A DNA stretch of 64,000 bases, taken from NCBI GenBank assembly GCA_002897115.2, contig BCIH01000004.1:886064-950063 (forward strand). The letters are read 5' to 3'. Shown here in pieces: positions 23,544 to 35,537 of this stretch (positions within the stretch are counted from its first letter, which is position 1; each line of letters starts with the position of its first letter). This stretch comes from Prototheca cutis (lineage: Eukaryota; Chlorophyta; Trebouxiophyceae; Chlorellales; Chlorellaceae). The notes under the pieces were generated by a model. That model had not been told where the DNA came from. It worked only from the letters and a program-made list of their open reading frames with translations, and searched no databases. A program made the translations under genes and the position numbers.

Positions 23544-26497
23544 ATGAGTGGGCCGGGCCCGACCCGGCAGGAGCTCGCTGCAGCGGGCCGTCGAAAGGTA
23601 TGCATGTGTGCAAGTGATCCAGGGACAGGTGTCAATTTGCATGCGCTTTAACACTCGTGAATTTGACTAATTGCCTCATTATGCAGTTGGATGAGTTCAG
23701 GAGGCAGCGAGCGGCGGCCAAGCGGGTACCTGGGGAGCAGGCGGTAGCTCCCGGAGAGAACGGCAGTCGAGGTCCCTCACTTCCGGCGCAGGCTCACGGC
23801 AGGGCGGACACCGGGGCCTCGGCGTCGATTGCCGAGAGATCTGAACCCATTCCATCGCTGGAACGGCTCGCAGGCAGCGGGAGCACTGGTGGTCGCCATG
23901 GCCTCCAGTCCCACACCAGCCATGGCCTTGCGAGTGGCGCTGTGCCAGACTCTCTGCTCAGCAAGCCATCTGCGGTAGCCGTGCATGGCGAGGCACCTGC
24001 TCAGTTTAACGCACTTGATGAAGCTCCTCGACGGGCAGCATCTCCCCTGGGCCTCGAGACAGAGACCATGGGATCCAAGCCGGAGGCTGCCCCTTTGGCA
24101 TCCGGGGAACAGACGGCATCCTTTGGCCTCCCTGCAAACTCCGAGTTTGATTCCCTTCAAGACATCTGGCAACGACTGCCGAAATCGGACGATGACCGTG
24201 CTTTTCTACCAGCAGGACAACCACTGGCAGTGCCCGACAGCCTTGCCCCTGCCAACCAGCAAGTTGTACAGTCCTTGGGCACGACCCCGGCGCCAGCTGC
24301 AGTGTCGTACAAGGAACCGCATCCTGTTGGACTCGCGAGTGCATCCGTCGCAGTGGCAGATTGTCCAACGGCAGATGGGGTGGCGCTGCGGGTGCCAGAC
24401 GAGACACAAAGTTCTTGGGCGGTCGCTGCTGGAACCACTCCATCCAACCATGCAGCTCTGGGGCTTCCAGTCGACTCCAAGGCAGCTGAGCTGTGTCAGC
24501 ATGCCCCGTCCGAAGACGTCTACATGCCGCTCACCCGCCAAGATGGCCCGCCACCTCCAGGGCTTCTGCGCGCCGGAGTTTCAGAGGCGGGCAGCAGCGG
24601 GCCGGGCATCGTCCCTGCAGCCAGCACCCGCCCGACCTCGCCCCTGCGGCCACCGGCGGTGCCTTCCACACAGGGCTCCACCCCCACTGCGGCGTCTTCC
24701 CGGGCCGGCGGCTTTGCCGACCTCCAACGGCACATCGAGGAGCTGACGGAGGAGAGGCTGGAGCTGCAGCGTGGACTCGCGCTCCAGGCTCGCCAAGCAG
24801 CCGAGGTCGCTTTAGAGCACGAGGACATGGTGCAGGCCTACAACCGGCAGGTGCACAGGCTTTTGATTGGACGCATATATCGCTGGGTTGCTGCATTCGT
24901 GACACCGCGAATTCGTTGAGTTGATGGCAATGCGAATGCAAACACGGTCCCCTCCACCCCACCCCCAACCTACACATCCGCCTGGCACCACCACCCTGAC
25001 AAGCGCCCATCTTGCAACCACGGTGGCACACACCCTGCAGGCATCGCAGCTGGAGGCACTGCAAGAAGAGGCCGAAGGGCTGAGGACCCAACTGGCCGAA
25101 GCTCTGGGTCGGGAGGCGGCGATGGAGCAGCACCGGGATGCTCTGGCACACACCGCCGCCGCCGCGCAGGAACGAGCGCAGGTGGGTCGTCGTGGGGAAA
25201 GGATTGGGCGCTGCCTCCTCCTGTGGGCACAGTGTGTGTCGGCTCTTATCATTTTGCAACCCTATCGTATGCTGGGCAGTCCTTCTCTCCGAAGCACAAA
25301 CAGCGAAAGACAGTTTCCAGGGCACAGATATTCAAATCCAATACGTCAACCTGCAGGATCTGGCGGGAGAGGTGGTGTCGCTGGAGGAGGCGCTGCTGCA
25401 GGCTAGGTCGGCGGCGCTCAAGGCTCATGCAGCCGAGCCCCCAGCGGCTGAGTTGGATGAGGCCCGGCGGCGGCTGGCCGCGCTGCGAAGTGAGCGGGAT
25501 GCACTGCAGACAGATTTGATGGCGCTGCAGGAAGAAAACTCGGCGCTCAAGGACCAGCTCCGAGTGGCTTTTGCCGAGGCTGAGGAGGGAGCTGGTCGTG
25601 GTGATCGTGGGGAGGGTCTGAGGGAGGGACGGGCGCCGGATGAAGACCGAGCCACCGTTGCCTCCACTGTCCAGGGACCGCACGTGGCCTCCCAGACCCC
25701 TGCGCTGCCCGAGCAGCCCGGACAAAAGCTGCAAGCTTGGGAACGGAATGCCGGCACTGTTGCTGGTACAACAGCTGGATCGGAAGCTGAGGCGCTTAGT
25801 GGAGTGGGCCTGCAGGTGGCAGTGACCGGAAATGACACCGGTCCATCAGCACTGGACACGGGCAAGGGACCCTCGAGCAGCGATGCAACAGGCACTGCAG
25901 CACAGGGCTCGGGGCTTCTGACCCCGGAGCTGCGGCTACTGCTGCCGGACAGGGTGCTGGCCGCCGCCGATGGCGGGGCATTGGAGGAAAGCGAGGCCGT
26001 GCTGGCGGCTGCGGCGAGCATCCACTCGCTGCTGCGCCGGTTGCGGGAGAAGCAGTCCCACCTCCAAGCGGCACTGCGTGGCAAGGAGGTACGCTGCGAT
26101 GGTTGCTGCTTGCCTGGACGGGAGCCGGTGCTGTGATGGCAGTCGGCCTTGCACGTCTGCCTAGATGCAGCGATGATTCTGCCTGGTCATAGTTGTTGGG
26201 GCCTCGGGCGGTCTGCCACGGGTTCTTCCGAGGCCTCAGTGTATGCCTCTGCCCCGTCGGCATCCGCCAAGAACATGCGGCACTTCGTATCGAAAGTCCA
26301 TGATTATCATCGGATGCCCCTTCTCTATCCAGCCTGAACCCTAAAACCCTAACTCAACCCTGCCCCTATCCAAACCTGGGCAGGACGAGGTGCGGGCCCT
26401 GCATGCGGAACGAGGACAGCTGTCCCAGCGGCTGGCCAAGCAACAAGCACAGCTGGAAAGCATGGCGCAAAACTTGCCTGCTGGCCAGTGGAACTAG
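23544..26497 (+). CDS. BLISTER-like coiled-coil protein
   Basis: Exon 1 encodes MSGPGPTRQELAAAGRRK and splices in phase 0 to LDEFRRQRAAAKR. This is the plant BLISTER N-terminal pattern (AGRRKLEEFRKKKAAERAKK-like). A long low-complexity part follows, then coiled-coil blocks in the same order as in BLISTER: GFADLQRHIEELTEERLELQ, AYNRQ, SQLEALQEEAEGLRTQLAEAL, LAGEVVSLEEALLQARS and ELDEARRRLAALRSERDALQ. A last helical part around LRRLREKQSHLQAALRGKE and RGQLSQRLAKQQAQLESMAQ ends at the TAG at 26497. In Arabidopsis BLISTER interacts with the Polycomb protein CURLY LEAF and affects stress responses. A shared function in an alga is inference. Coiled coils are easily over-matched, so the N-terminal motif and the block order are the main support. 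Confidence 0.72.
26337..26353 (+). repeat. Telomere-like CCCTAAA motif in an intron
   Basis: The last intron of the BLISTER-like gene contains AACCCTAAAACCCTAAC, close to two plant-type telomere repeats (telobox). It lies about 30 bases before the acceptor of the final exon. Confidence 0.7.
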
Positions 26498-26790
26498 GCC
26501 GTGAGAAGTGTGCTGTGTGTGTGTGTAAGGAAGGAGGTTGGAGCGTCCAGAGCAGCTCGGGAAGCCAGGGCGATTGGCGTGAGGTGTAGCTGTTCCGCAC
26601 CGGGGCCGAAGCTGGCACCGACACGGGGTGGGCGGGCATACTCGTTGAAAAGCGAAACCCTTTCTAACGCCGAGCGAGAACCATTGGACAAACCACTGAG
26701 CCGCACACATGCTTCCGGACTTCAACCAGAACGCTTGTACCACAGTCATATCACAAAAACTTGTATTTCTTGGACTTGAACGGAGCGGGC

Positions 26791-29700
26791 ATGGTGCTGG
26801 CCACGCTGGTGGGCGCCCCACTGGGTGCCGTGGCTGGGCTCGTGGTGAGTTCCGGGGAGGTGCCCACCGGCCTGGCCTTATCTTGGTTGCATCATGCGAT
26901 GATTGATGCAACCCATACATTTGTTACACTGTTTACACCAGATTGGGAGCGTGCTGGCGCGGCGATACGTCAGTGTTGAGCCCCCCGAAGATGTCTGCAA
27001 GCTCGGCGTGCGGCATGACATGCCCGTGGACGAGGCCCCTTACGCCGGCAAGCCCGTGGGCGCAAGGCAGCGCGCCCTGCTTAGCGACATGAGTCTGTGG
27101 ATGGAGGATCCCGACCATCAAAGGGTGAGGCGCCGCGTTGGCAGCAGGGTTCCTGCGCCGTCACCGGGCCTGGTTGGTTGGGGGTTGGGGCCCAGGTGGC
27201 CAGGTGGGCTTGAGGATCCCATGGCCCGTGATTTCCAGAGCATGCAGCAACTTGCAGTCTGGGACCACGCCAAAAAGTAAAAACTAGAACGTCCATGGCC
27301 TCAGCGCGGGAATGATTGTCTCAGCCTTGGTCCTTCACATGGGCTCCTCCGTCACCCAGGTGGACTTTGTCTACTCGATGCTGGCCCTGCTTTGGCCCGT
27401 GCTTTCACCTGCAGTGTACAAGGAGGTCCTTGTGCAAGCCAAGCAACCCCTGGAGGATGCATCCAAGATGGTCAGGACCGGTCGTGATTTATAGTCTGCT
27501 TCCAAGTTGCATGTGCCGCTGGGTGTCTGCATTCCTTTCCAACGCAAGCAAAGATTAAGAAGATGCCCGGACAACGCCATGTTCCCTCTCTTCAGACCAA
27601 GGGCATTGTTGCCAAGCTGGAGATTACAGAACTGGACTTGGGACCCAATCCGCCTCGCATAGACAGCTTCCGCACAGTAAACTCCGACCCCGACGAGCTC
27701 ATCATCGAGGTGCGAAGTCGACGGGGTGTCGTACGCCAGCTGGCCGGCGTGGGCTTTCGACCTGGGGTAGTCTTCCCTGCGCCTCACTTCGCGACCCGGC
27801 ACCCTTGCCCGCGACCCCACAGGCTCCGCTGTTCTGGGGCAGCGGCATGCGAGCAACGGTCAAGGCCACTTTGAAACTGGGCAAGTATGGCTTGCTTGAG
27901 GTCCCTGTCACTGTGGCCAACATACAGGCATGTGGGGCTTCCATATCTCTTTTTCCTGGGGGGAAGGGGGGAGGGCTGGGGGGCGCAGGACGCAGTTTGG
28001 CCATTCGCTTTGCATACGCCAGGGGAGCCGAATGGATCCCGCTTCAGACCATCTGCAACTCCTTTTCAATTCCGCCAATTTCAGGTAAAGGCACTGGCAA
28101 GGATCAGCATCAAGCCCCTGGTGGAGAAGCTGCCTTGCTTTGGAGGAATCACCATGTCCCTCATGAATGTGGGTGCCGGAGCGGGGACAGGGACTTGGCC
28201 TCGCCGGGCATGGTGGTATCTGTTTGTCCGGGGGCGTGGGCCCCCTAGTTTGAGGGGGTGATTGCTCATCGGCACACGGACACATGCATCCACCCTCCAA
28301 TCCCAACTCCAATTCCATCCCCTTGCGCTCAGATCCCGCACGTTGATCTCGATGTTTTTGTCGCGAATTCGGCGGATTTGCTCGCGCTACCGCTGGTGCC
28401 CGAGGCCATCAAGATTGCCATCAAGGTAACTCATGGCGGCAGTGCCACTGGCGCATCGAGGGGTTGCCGTTGGGCAGTACGCTGTTGCGATTATATCGTG
28501 AGCTATGGCCCCTGCAAGCCCGGTGTGTGCTGCCACATCCTAATGCAGATTGCAGTGAGCAAGCTGCTCCTGTATCCCAATGAGATGGCGTTTCCCATCA
28601 TGGAGAACTTTGGCATGCCGCCGCCACCCCAGGGCATGCTCACCGTCACTGTACGTCGTGGTCATGGCTGTGTGGGGTGATGGTTGTCCATGGGAATGCT
28701 TGGGAGCTGCTTCCCAGCATCGTGTCGCGGGGATTGTCCGTGGCTTGGCAATGGTGTGTAGGTTCCCTGGTATTGAGCCCATCACCACTTGTGCGCGTTC
28801 ATCGCGCAGCTCGTCAAGGGCTCTGGGTTGAAGAGCTCGTTCTTCGACACCGTGGACCCATACGTGGAGTTTGAGGTGCGTTGGAGGCAAAGCAGGACAG
28901 GTGTCCCACAGGGCATGGAGTGTGCATGCATGCAGGCCTGCACGTGGCGTTGTTGCCTCTGCTCTGGGTGTCCATGGCATACCTGTCATGGCCCTGGGAA
29001 TGCCCAACCTAGTCGGGTGGGCAGGCTGGCCTTTGCTTGATGCAACGACGGAGCATAGGATCGCGTGACAAGGGGTGGCCCCTTGAGGCGCCGATTCCAC
29101 GAAACTCGCACAGGTACGTGAGGGCAAGACTCTCACCTCGACCACGATCGACAACAACCCCAATCCAAAGTGGGACGAGACATTCGACTTCGTGGTCGAC
29201 GATCCGGTGCGTTCTATGGCTGGTTCATCAGCCAGCGCCCAGCGGGTGTGAAACTATACTGGGAAGGGACGTCAGCGCCGCTGCAACGTGCTGCTGATGT
29301 CACATCAGGAAACCCCTACATCTCCTGGGCCCGAGAGCTTGTGCATTTGGACTGCCAGGCAGCCCTCACCCGACAGCAAGAGTGCAACACCTAGCGCTTC
29401 TGCAGGCCGCGCAGACTCTGAAGATCAGGGTACTCGACGAGGACGTCATGTCCTCAGACACGGTTGGCATTGCAGAAGTCCCCCTCAAGGATGCTGGTGC
29501 GGCAAGGCGGGCGTTGGGCTTGTGTGTGTGTGTTTGGGGGGGGGGGGTAGGTAGGAGAGGCAAACCAGCCACTCACACGAACCTACAAGGAAAGACAGGG
29601 GCCGATCGTTGTTTTGATCCCGGCCCACCGTCACACACTCGTATGCCCTGCTCCTGCTCCACACAACCAAAAAAAAATCTTGCAGAGTTCCTTCTGCACC

Positions 29701-31876
29701 CCGGCCGGGTGAGCAAGGTGACGATCCCGATCCGTGAGCCACCACCCAAGGAGGATTCGACGAGGCACCCCGAAACGGCACCCGATGTCGGGGAAGCCGT
29801 CATGCAGATCAAGGGCGAGGGCCCCTCCACCGCCGAGGCCACCGGGGCTGTGATTGGCGTGGGTGGCCAGGCGCAGGGTGCCGGATCCTCCAATGCCACC
29901 TCGCCGCCGCACAAGGAGAAGAAGCTGAGCAAGCTCATGCGCAAGCTCCAGTGAGCCGCGGAGGGATTCCGTATTCAATGGTCGTCGGGTGATGTCCCGC
30001 TGTCGCCGCGGCGTTGGCGGGGCTGAACGTGAACCCCAGCGATCTCACCCCTCCCCCGTCTCCTTATCCCTGCACAGCCTGAAGAAGGACAAGTCCGAGA
30101 AGGTAGACCACGGCGCTTCGAGCAACATCAGCGAGGAGGGGCCGCACGGTCGCTCGCCCTCTGGCAGCAACGCCAAGGATCACAAGAAGCAGCACCTAGG
30201 TGAGTTGAGGTTTTTTGGATGCTCGTCTGTCACGCGATGCATGCACCCCGGAGTGGGTACCCAGCGCCTTACCAACGGTAGCCCTGCCCTCCGGCGAACA
30301 CCTCTCCTTCCAGGCGAGGTGACGGGACACCTGTCCCTGGAGCTCAAATTTACAAAGTTTGCCAGCGCTGAGCGGGCCAAGGACGAGTCAAAGGACCCCG
30401 GGAGCGCCGATGCCCCGTTGGTGCGCAGGGAGAAAGTAAGGACTTGCTTGGTTGAATCCGGATGCCGCTTGGGGATTCACGTGCATGCTGCTGTCTGCAT
30501 GTGCATGTGGGAGGTGGGTGGGAGCACCGAGCACACGACCGCCACAAGCACAGCCGGCAATCGAGCAACACCCTGCATGTGCTCTGGGCACGCCGTCGCA
30601 GGAACGTGAATCCCCCGTTGCCAGGCCGCCTTCAAGACAGCGGGGCGTGATGTCCGTCGACCTCAAGCGCTGCGTTGCCTTGGAGGCACGTGTTGTCCGC
30701 GGGATGGGCGTGTTCTCAAACGGCATGGCAGGACACGAGGGGGTGCCTTTTGGGAGTATTGCGGGGGCTACTTGGCCAGACTAAAACTTCCCCAGCGTCA
30801 TCGCCTTTCACACACCACTCAACTGCTCCCCCCTCGCCCAACCCCACTCGATCGCTCGCTGCAGGATGACTGTGATTCGTTCGTGCGCCTGACGCTGCAT
30901 GATCCGACCAGGACCCCTAACCCAGACAAGGTGTGGCCCCGAGGGTTGGCAGTGGCACTGGGCAGTGATAGACCCAGCCCGCAATTTGTGGCTGTTTGAG
31001 CCTGCTTCTTGAACGACGGCTCGACCACATGCATTCATGATGGGATGCCCCGGCTGCTGCTGCGTGCAGGTTCATGAGACGCCACGGGTGCTGCAGGAGA
31101 AGGACCCGCAGTACCACTTCAAGATGGACTTTGTCAATGTGGCTGCCACGTCCACATTGACACTGGAGGTGTGGCGGCCTCCATCCCTGCTGTCGAGCAC
31201 AATTGGAAAGATACCACTCCTGCGCAAGGTCTGTATGCGTGGCGGAGGCCTGCGGCGCCCCCCCCCCCCCCCCCCCATGATTGGCTAGTTCATTTTTGGA
31301 GAGTGGTGGGCACAGCCTGGTGTGGTCTGCCGATGCTAACTGGTGTGGTCTGCCGATGGTAAGAAGACATCTTGTGAGAAATGATGCAACGGCACAGCCC
31401 TGGGGCAACCGTCTTTAGCGGGCAGGCACACGCCCCGGCACACGGTCCCGGAACGGCTGGTGAGCATGCACTGCACCGGGCACCTGGACAGCTCACCCCC
31501 CCTCCCAAACCCAAACCCTATTGCAGGCCAAGAACAAGTCTTTGGGCTATGTACATATCAAGGCCATCGATGTGGTGAAGGAGGGCCACATCTCTGGGCA
31601 CTGGGCTCTGCAGGAGGCCCAGGTGAGGCAGGTTGGGGTTGGAAACCTGGGTGGAGGATCCCGCTGATCGTCAATGGATCAACATGAATGATTGCACCGG
31701 CGATTACGTGTTTGCGGTGGCGTGCGGGTGGCAGAGCGAGGTGCAGTTTCTGGTTGGGGGCATTGTCATGGGCCCACCATCAGCCCTTCCTCTCGCATTG
31801 GAGTTTGCAGACTGGCGAGCTGGAGATGGACGTTCAATGGCTGGCGATCGACTTGGCTGACCCGATGAGCGCATGA
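26791..31876 (+). CDS. Extended-synaptotagmin-like protein (SMP domain plus two C2 domains)
   Basis: A long gene of about 16 exons. The start at 26791 gives a hydrophobic hairpin (MVLATLVGAPLGAVAGLV spliced to IGSVLARRYVSVEPP) that would anchor it in the ER membrane. The SMP lipid-transfer domain follows: VDFVYSMLALLWPVLSPAVY, LEITELDLGPNPPRIDSF, RISIKPLVEKLPCFGGITMS and LLYPNEMAFPIMENF...GMLTVTV. C2 domain one has LKSSFFDTVDPYVEFEV, NNPNPKWDETFDFVV and IRVLDEDVMSSDTVG, with the Asp residues typical of Ca2+-binding loops. A linker rich in Lys/Ser leads to C2 domain two (GHLSLELKFTKF, DCDSFVRLTLHD, LGYVHIKAIDVV). The stop is at 31876. Plant and animal homologues tether the ER to the plasma membrane and move lipids. 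One intron after VTVANIQ (about 27928) seems to use a GC donor. Confidence 0.85.
31259..31276 (+). repeat. C homopolymer in an intron
   Basis: A run of about 18 C lies in an intron of the synaptotagmin-like gene. Similar C or G runs occur near 1330, 17269-17284, 50897-50919, 54421-54439 and 61694-61709. They are mostly intronic. Confidence 0.9.
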
Positions 31877-33128
31877 TGCGACTGTAATGAGAGAGGATTT
31901 CATAACCATTGGGCGAGCGTGGGGCAGACGTGGCGGCGTTGGAGTGCCCGGGCGGGTCAGACCCCCAGGGGCGTACGGCAACTCGAGACTCACAATGGCG
32001 CCCCCGTCCGGGCAATATCAACCTACCGCAGGCTGAATATACAAATTTGCAAGCAACAAGTGCTCTTATGCATTACCATTCTGCCTCATGTCAGGCATCG
32101 GGAGTGAACGGAAATCTCAATAGGCCGTACGCGCCAGGGTTGTCGCGTCGCTCTCCCGGCTGGTTCAGTAAGGCAGGCGAGGGGAAGGTCGCCCAGCCCA
32201 GTATGACCCTGCGCCATGCGAGTTTCCTGTATGGCAAGCAACCATCTACCATCGAAAATACTTGATCTGTGTCTGAATGTGCTGTTGGGAAGAACACACA
32301 CTCACCTTTCATACCTGTTTCTGTGTGGCCAAATTAATCATGACGTAAAACCCTGGTGCCGTGAGCACAGCCCTCGCGACAAAACTGTATCGAAGCTGCA
32401 GAAGCCAGCGGGCACTGATCTCAGGGAAGAAACCTTACACCCAAGATCCGGGAACCGAGTAAGAATTACAAATAATACAACAATTTGAGAGCTCGTTCTG
32501 ACTGTGTCGTGAAAAGATGTAGCCGGCCGTCCACTGGGGCTTCGAAGGCCAACGCGATGAGTAAGAAAGTCCCATATGGCGCATCGATACTCGCCGCCTC
32601 ATGGTTCCAAAAGCTTACATTTCATACCTGCAGCACAAGTACAGAATGAACAGTGCAAATGGGCTGTTTTTGCTGGGACAATGGATGGCGTCGCATGATC
32701 TGTGGCGAGCTTCGCGTGTCATCGGGGAGCGGCCCTGTAAGGACCCCGGGCCAACGTCTTCTTCGGCTTCCGCCAAAGGGTGTCATCTCCCCAAGCCACG
32801 TTGTCGATCTGCCACTAGCTTTCACCAAAGCAATTGGGGTAGTTGTGGGGATACTATTACAGCTGCCGGTGTTGACAAATGGACCCAGACGCCCCAAAGA
32901 GGCCCAAGTCGGCCTTCCTATGCTTTCTCTCACACTACCGGTATGAAGCGTGCCCGCTGCAGACTTCTGTTCGCATGAATGTATTGTTGGAATCATTATA
33001 ACGTTATCGGGAGGCCACCCTGCCCCCTCGCATCGCTTTCGCAGGGCCGTGTACAAGGTCGGGTTTGAGGACGAGCCGTGTGGACCGGTCCAGCGGGTTG
33101 CAATACCTAGGACCACCTCGTCACGCAT
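31877..33128. other. Region without a supported gene
   Basis: Contains the 3' end of the synaptotagmin-like gene and probably the promoter and 5' exon(s) of the HMG-box gene. A 232-codon open frame on the minus strand (33320-32622) has no domain and overlaps the HMG exon, so I do not annotate it. Confidence 0.4.
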
Positions 33129-34317
33129 TTGGTTGATATTTTCGAGTTTTGCCATGCCAATTACCCCCTGCAGGCGACTTCTGGCGAGAGATGCATGCAC
33201 CAGAGGTCCATGTGCGCCAGCGCTGGCGAGGTATGGCGGGGCATGAGTCAGGACGAGCGGGCGCCGTACATCGCGGAATCGGATGAGAGCAAGAAGGCCT
33301 GGTCGCACTACATGGCTCAATCCAACGCAAAATGCACCCGGAAGGCTGCGCCCAAGCCCAGTCGCAGCGGTTCCAAGTCCCCGGCCTCCGCCAGGAAGCC
33401 CGTCCCCGAGCCCGCCCCACGCCGGCGAGTGTACGACACCCTCGCGGAGGTACGAACGCCCGACTCAACCGTGCTCCGTGGTATATGGGGTTTTGCATTG
33501 ATCCAAAGAGCTAGACAACGGTCTGGGGGGAGGGCGTTCGATGTGCCTAGGCTAAAGGGTCTCTCCCTACCGCCACTTGCAGGAACCGGCCACCACTAGC
33601 AAGACCAAGGATCAGATTGTCCACCGAGTCCCCACCCTCTCGCCGTCCCAGTCACTGTCCATCCCCCTGGCGCCGAGTTCCCACAGCTCGGGCGAGTACT
33701 GGCCGCGGGTGCTGTCCAGCCGCGTGCTGACCTGGAGTATCGACTGCTTGAGCAACCTGCCGCTCAGCGGTCGGCCACTCGACAGCCTCCTGTCGGGCAT
33801 CTTGGCGCCGACAGCGCCGACAGAGGGTCTGCCCACAACGGAGACCCTCCTGGCACTGTCGTGCCTGCCGCCGCCGGCTTCCAGCCTGCGGCGGCTGCCC
33901 CCAAACCCCTTTGCCCAGGCCGCAGCCGCGAGCCCCGCCCCGACCGCGGCAGACCTGCCCCGTCCCGTAGGCATGGGATTTGACCCCGGCTACGGGCTGT
34001 CTATGGGACCCAGCCCCTGGGCCGATCTGGGCGACACAGCAATGATGGGGGACACGGTGATGGCTCCGGTACCGCATGGCGTGTTTCCGGGGTTGCCGGG
34101 GGGTCTGTCGTCGCTGGCATCACTGGGCCTGCCTGCCACGCCGTCAATGGCCCTGCCTCAACGCTCGCTGGGCGTGTCATTCTCCTGGGGCGGCGACCTG
34201 CCCGTCTGGTGGCACGACGTTGAATCTGCTGCGGCCCTGGACGCCGGCGCATTCACGCCCACGGGGGCCTTGACCCAGGCGCCGCACGGCATGTTCCCCT
34301 CCGTCAGGGTGAGCTAG
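33129..34317 (+). CDS. HMG-box-like protein, 5' end uncertain
   Basis: The first supported exon (up to 33449) encodes the second half of an HMG box: AGEVWRGMSQDERAPYIAES then DESKKAWSHYM, matching the GxxWxxMSxxEKxPY...KxxY pattern. A basic Ser/Lys/Pro tail follows. It joins in phase 0 to an exon from 33583 encoding EPATTSKTKDQIVHR and a long Pro/Ala/Gly/Leu-rich region, open to a stop at 34317. HMG boxes bind DNA and bend it. The helix-1 half of the box is poorly recognisable (DIFEFCHANYP...), so an upstream exon may be missing or this part has diverged. A GTGAGC after FPSVR suggests one more intron, with the true C-terminus possibly at about 34521. The start is provisional. Confidence 0.6.
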
Positions 34318-35537
34318 GGTGGAGCACGCTAGACGGTGCCAAGCGCATGGCTCCTGCCGCTTGCCGGACGGTGCAGCCGCCGACATGAGCGGCTGCTCAA
34401 GCCGTTCTCATCCACAGGTCACGCGGTTCGGTGGCGCTGGGATGTTCCGCGTGGGATATGCACACAAACAGACGTTCCAGCCCTGGACTGGAATCTGTAT
34501 TGGCTGCGTAATGAGCCCTAAGGATGCCCACACGCACCACACACACAGCTGCCGCACTGCATGGCAGACACTGCTTGCACTTGAATTATTTGCAGCCCCA
34601 TTCCCAATCCGTTGAGTTCCATACGCCCCATTCTCCAGTTCCTTTCAATCCCCCCTCTACTGCCCCTAAACCCTAAGTACGCCCCAAAACCCAAAAACCC
34701 TCTGGCGGCCTGGAGCCACGTGCCGCTGCATCGATGAACACCCGAATGAGGGGTTCACCTGCGTTGGCGCGCCTGAGCCCTGCTTGCTAGATTGCCCGGA
34801 CAGTGCCGCATGGAGGACCCACTCAGGTGGGGTTCGTAGCCTGCAGCACAGATTGTACATTGCTGATGCAATGCCCTTACCGACCACCCGTTGTCCTGTT
34901 GATGTGATCTGCGGTGCTGCTCATGGACCTTGCATTTTATGGACAAGGTTTTGATAAATACTACTGATGGCACTCTGGTACTTTTTTCTCTCTGAACGCT
35001 TCCTATCCCACATGCATGTTGCACTCCACAGAACCCTGTTGATTGCTGACAGGATCTGTGAGAGTTTGCCTTCGGCCACATTCTCATGATTGATTGAGGA
35101 TATCGGTGTAATTCGTACAAACTGTAGATCGCCACTGGTGGACAGACCGGGGGGAGCGTGCTGGTGAGCACTCCCCTGTGAAGTTCCACCTGGCCAGGCC
35201 ATCTCCGGCTGGAGGGCCCACCCCAAAACTCGGAACCCTGCACCCACCTCGGGTTAACTTCCTGGCTTGAAACGAGGCGCTGACTGTTGCAAATTGCGTT
35301 TGAACACCAGGATCTCGCTTTTGTATCGCTGCATCATAGGCAGCGCCAAGGGGACTGGCCTTATCCACACCCTCCAAAAAACGCATTGGCAGGGCCGCTC
35401 GGCCGCGAGGGGTGTCTGGCCGAGGGCTCGGCCAGCAGGGCCTGTCCAACCGTCGCACGCGTCCCTCTGGGGCCTGAATGTGGATCTTCCAGGGATAGGA
35501 GCACCCCGGCAGGTGTGCTGCCAGGGGGCTAGCGCCA
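34318..35537. other. Intergenic stretch with telomere-like motif
   Basis: The plus strand has CCCCTAAACCCTAA at 34663-34676, followed by further ACCC-rich sequence to about 34700. Otherwise only chance frames are visible. The right end is the promoter region of LST8. Confidence 0.5.

Noticed and set aside
32622..33320. 232-codon open frame on the minus strand
   Set aside because: It has no domain, no splice logic, and overlaps the HMG-box exon on the other strand. Long chance frames are common at this GC content.
33129..33449. YABBY-type or complete HMG box
   Set aside because: Only the second half of the box is clear, so I kept the cautious HMG-box-like label.
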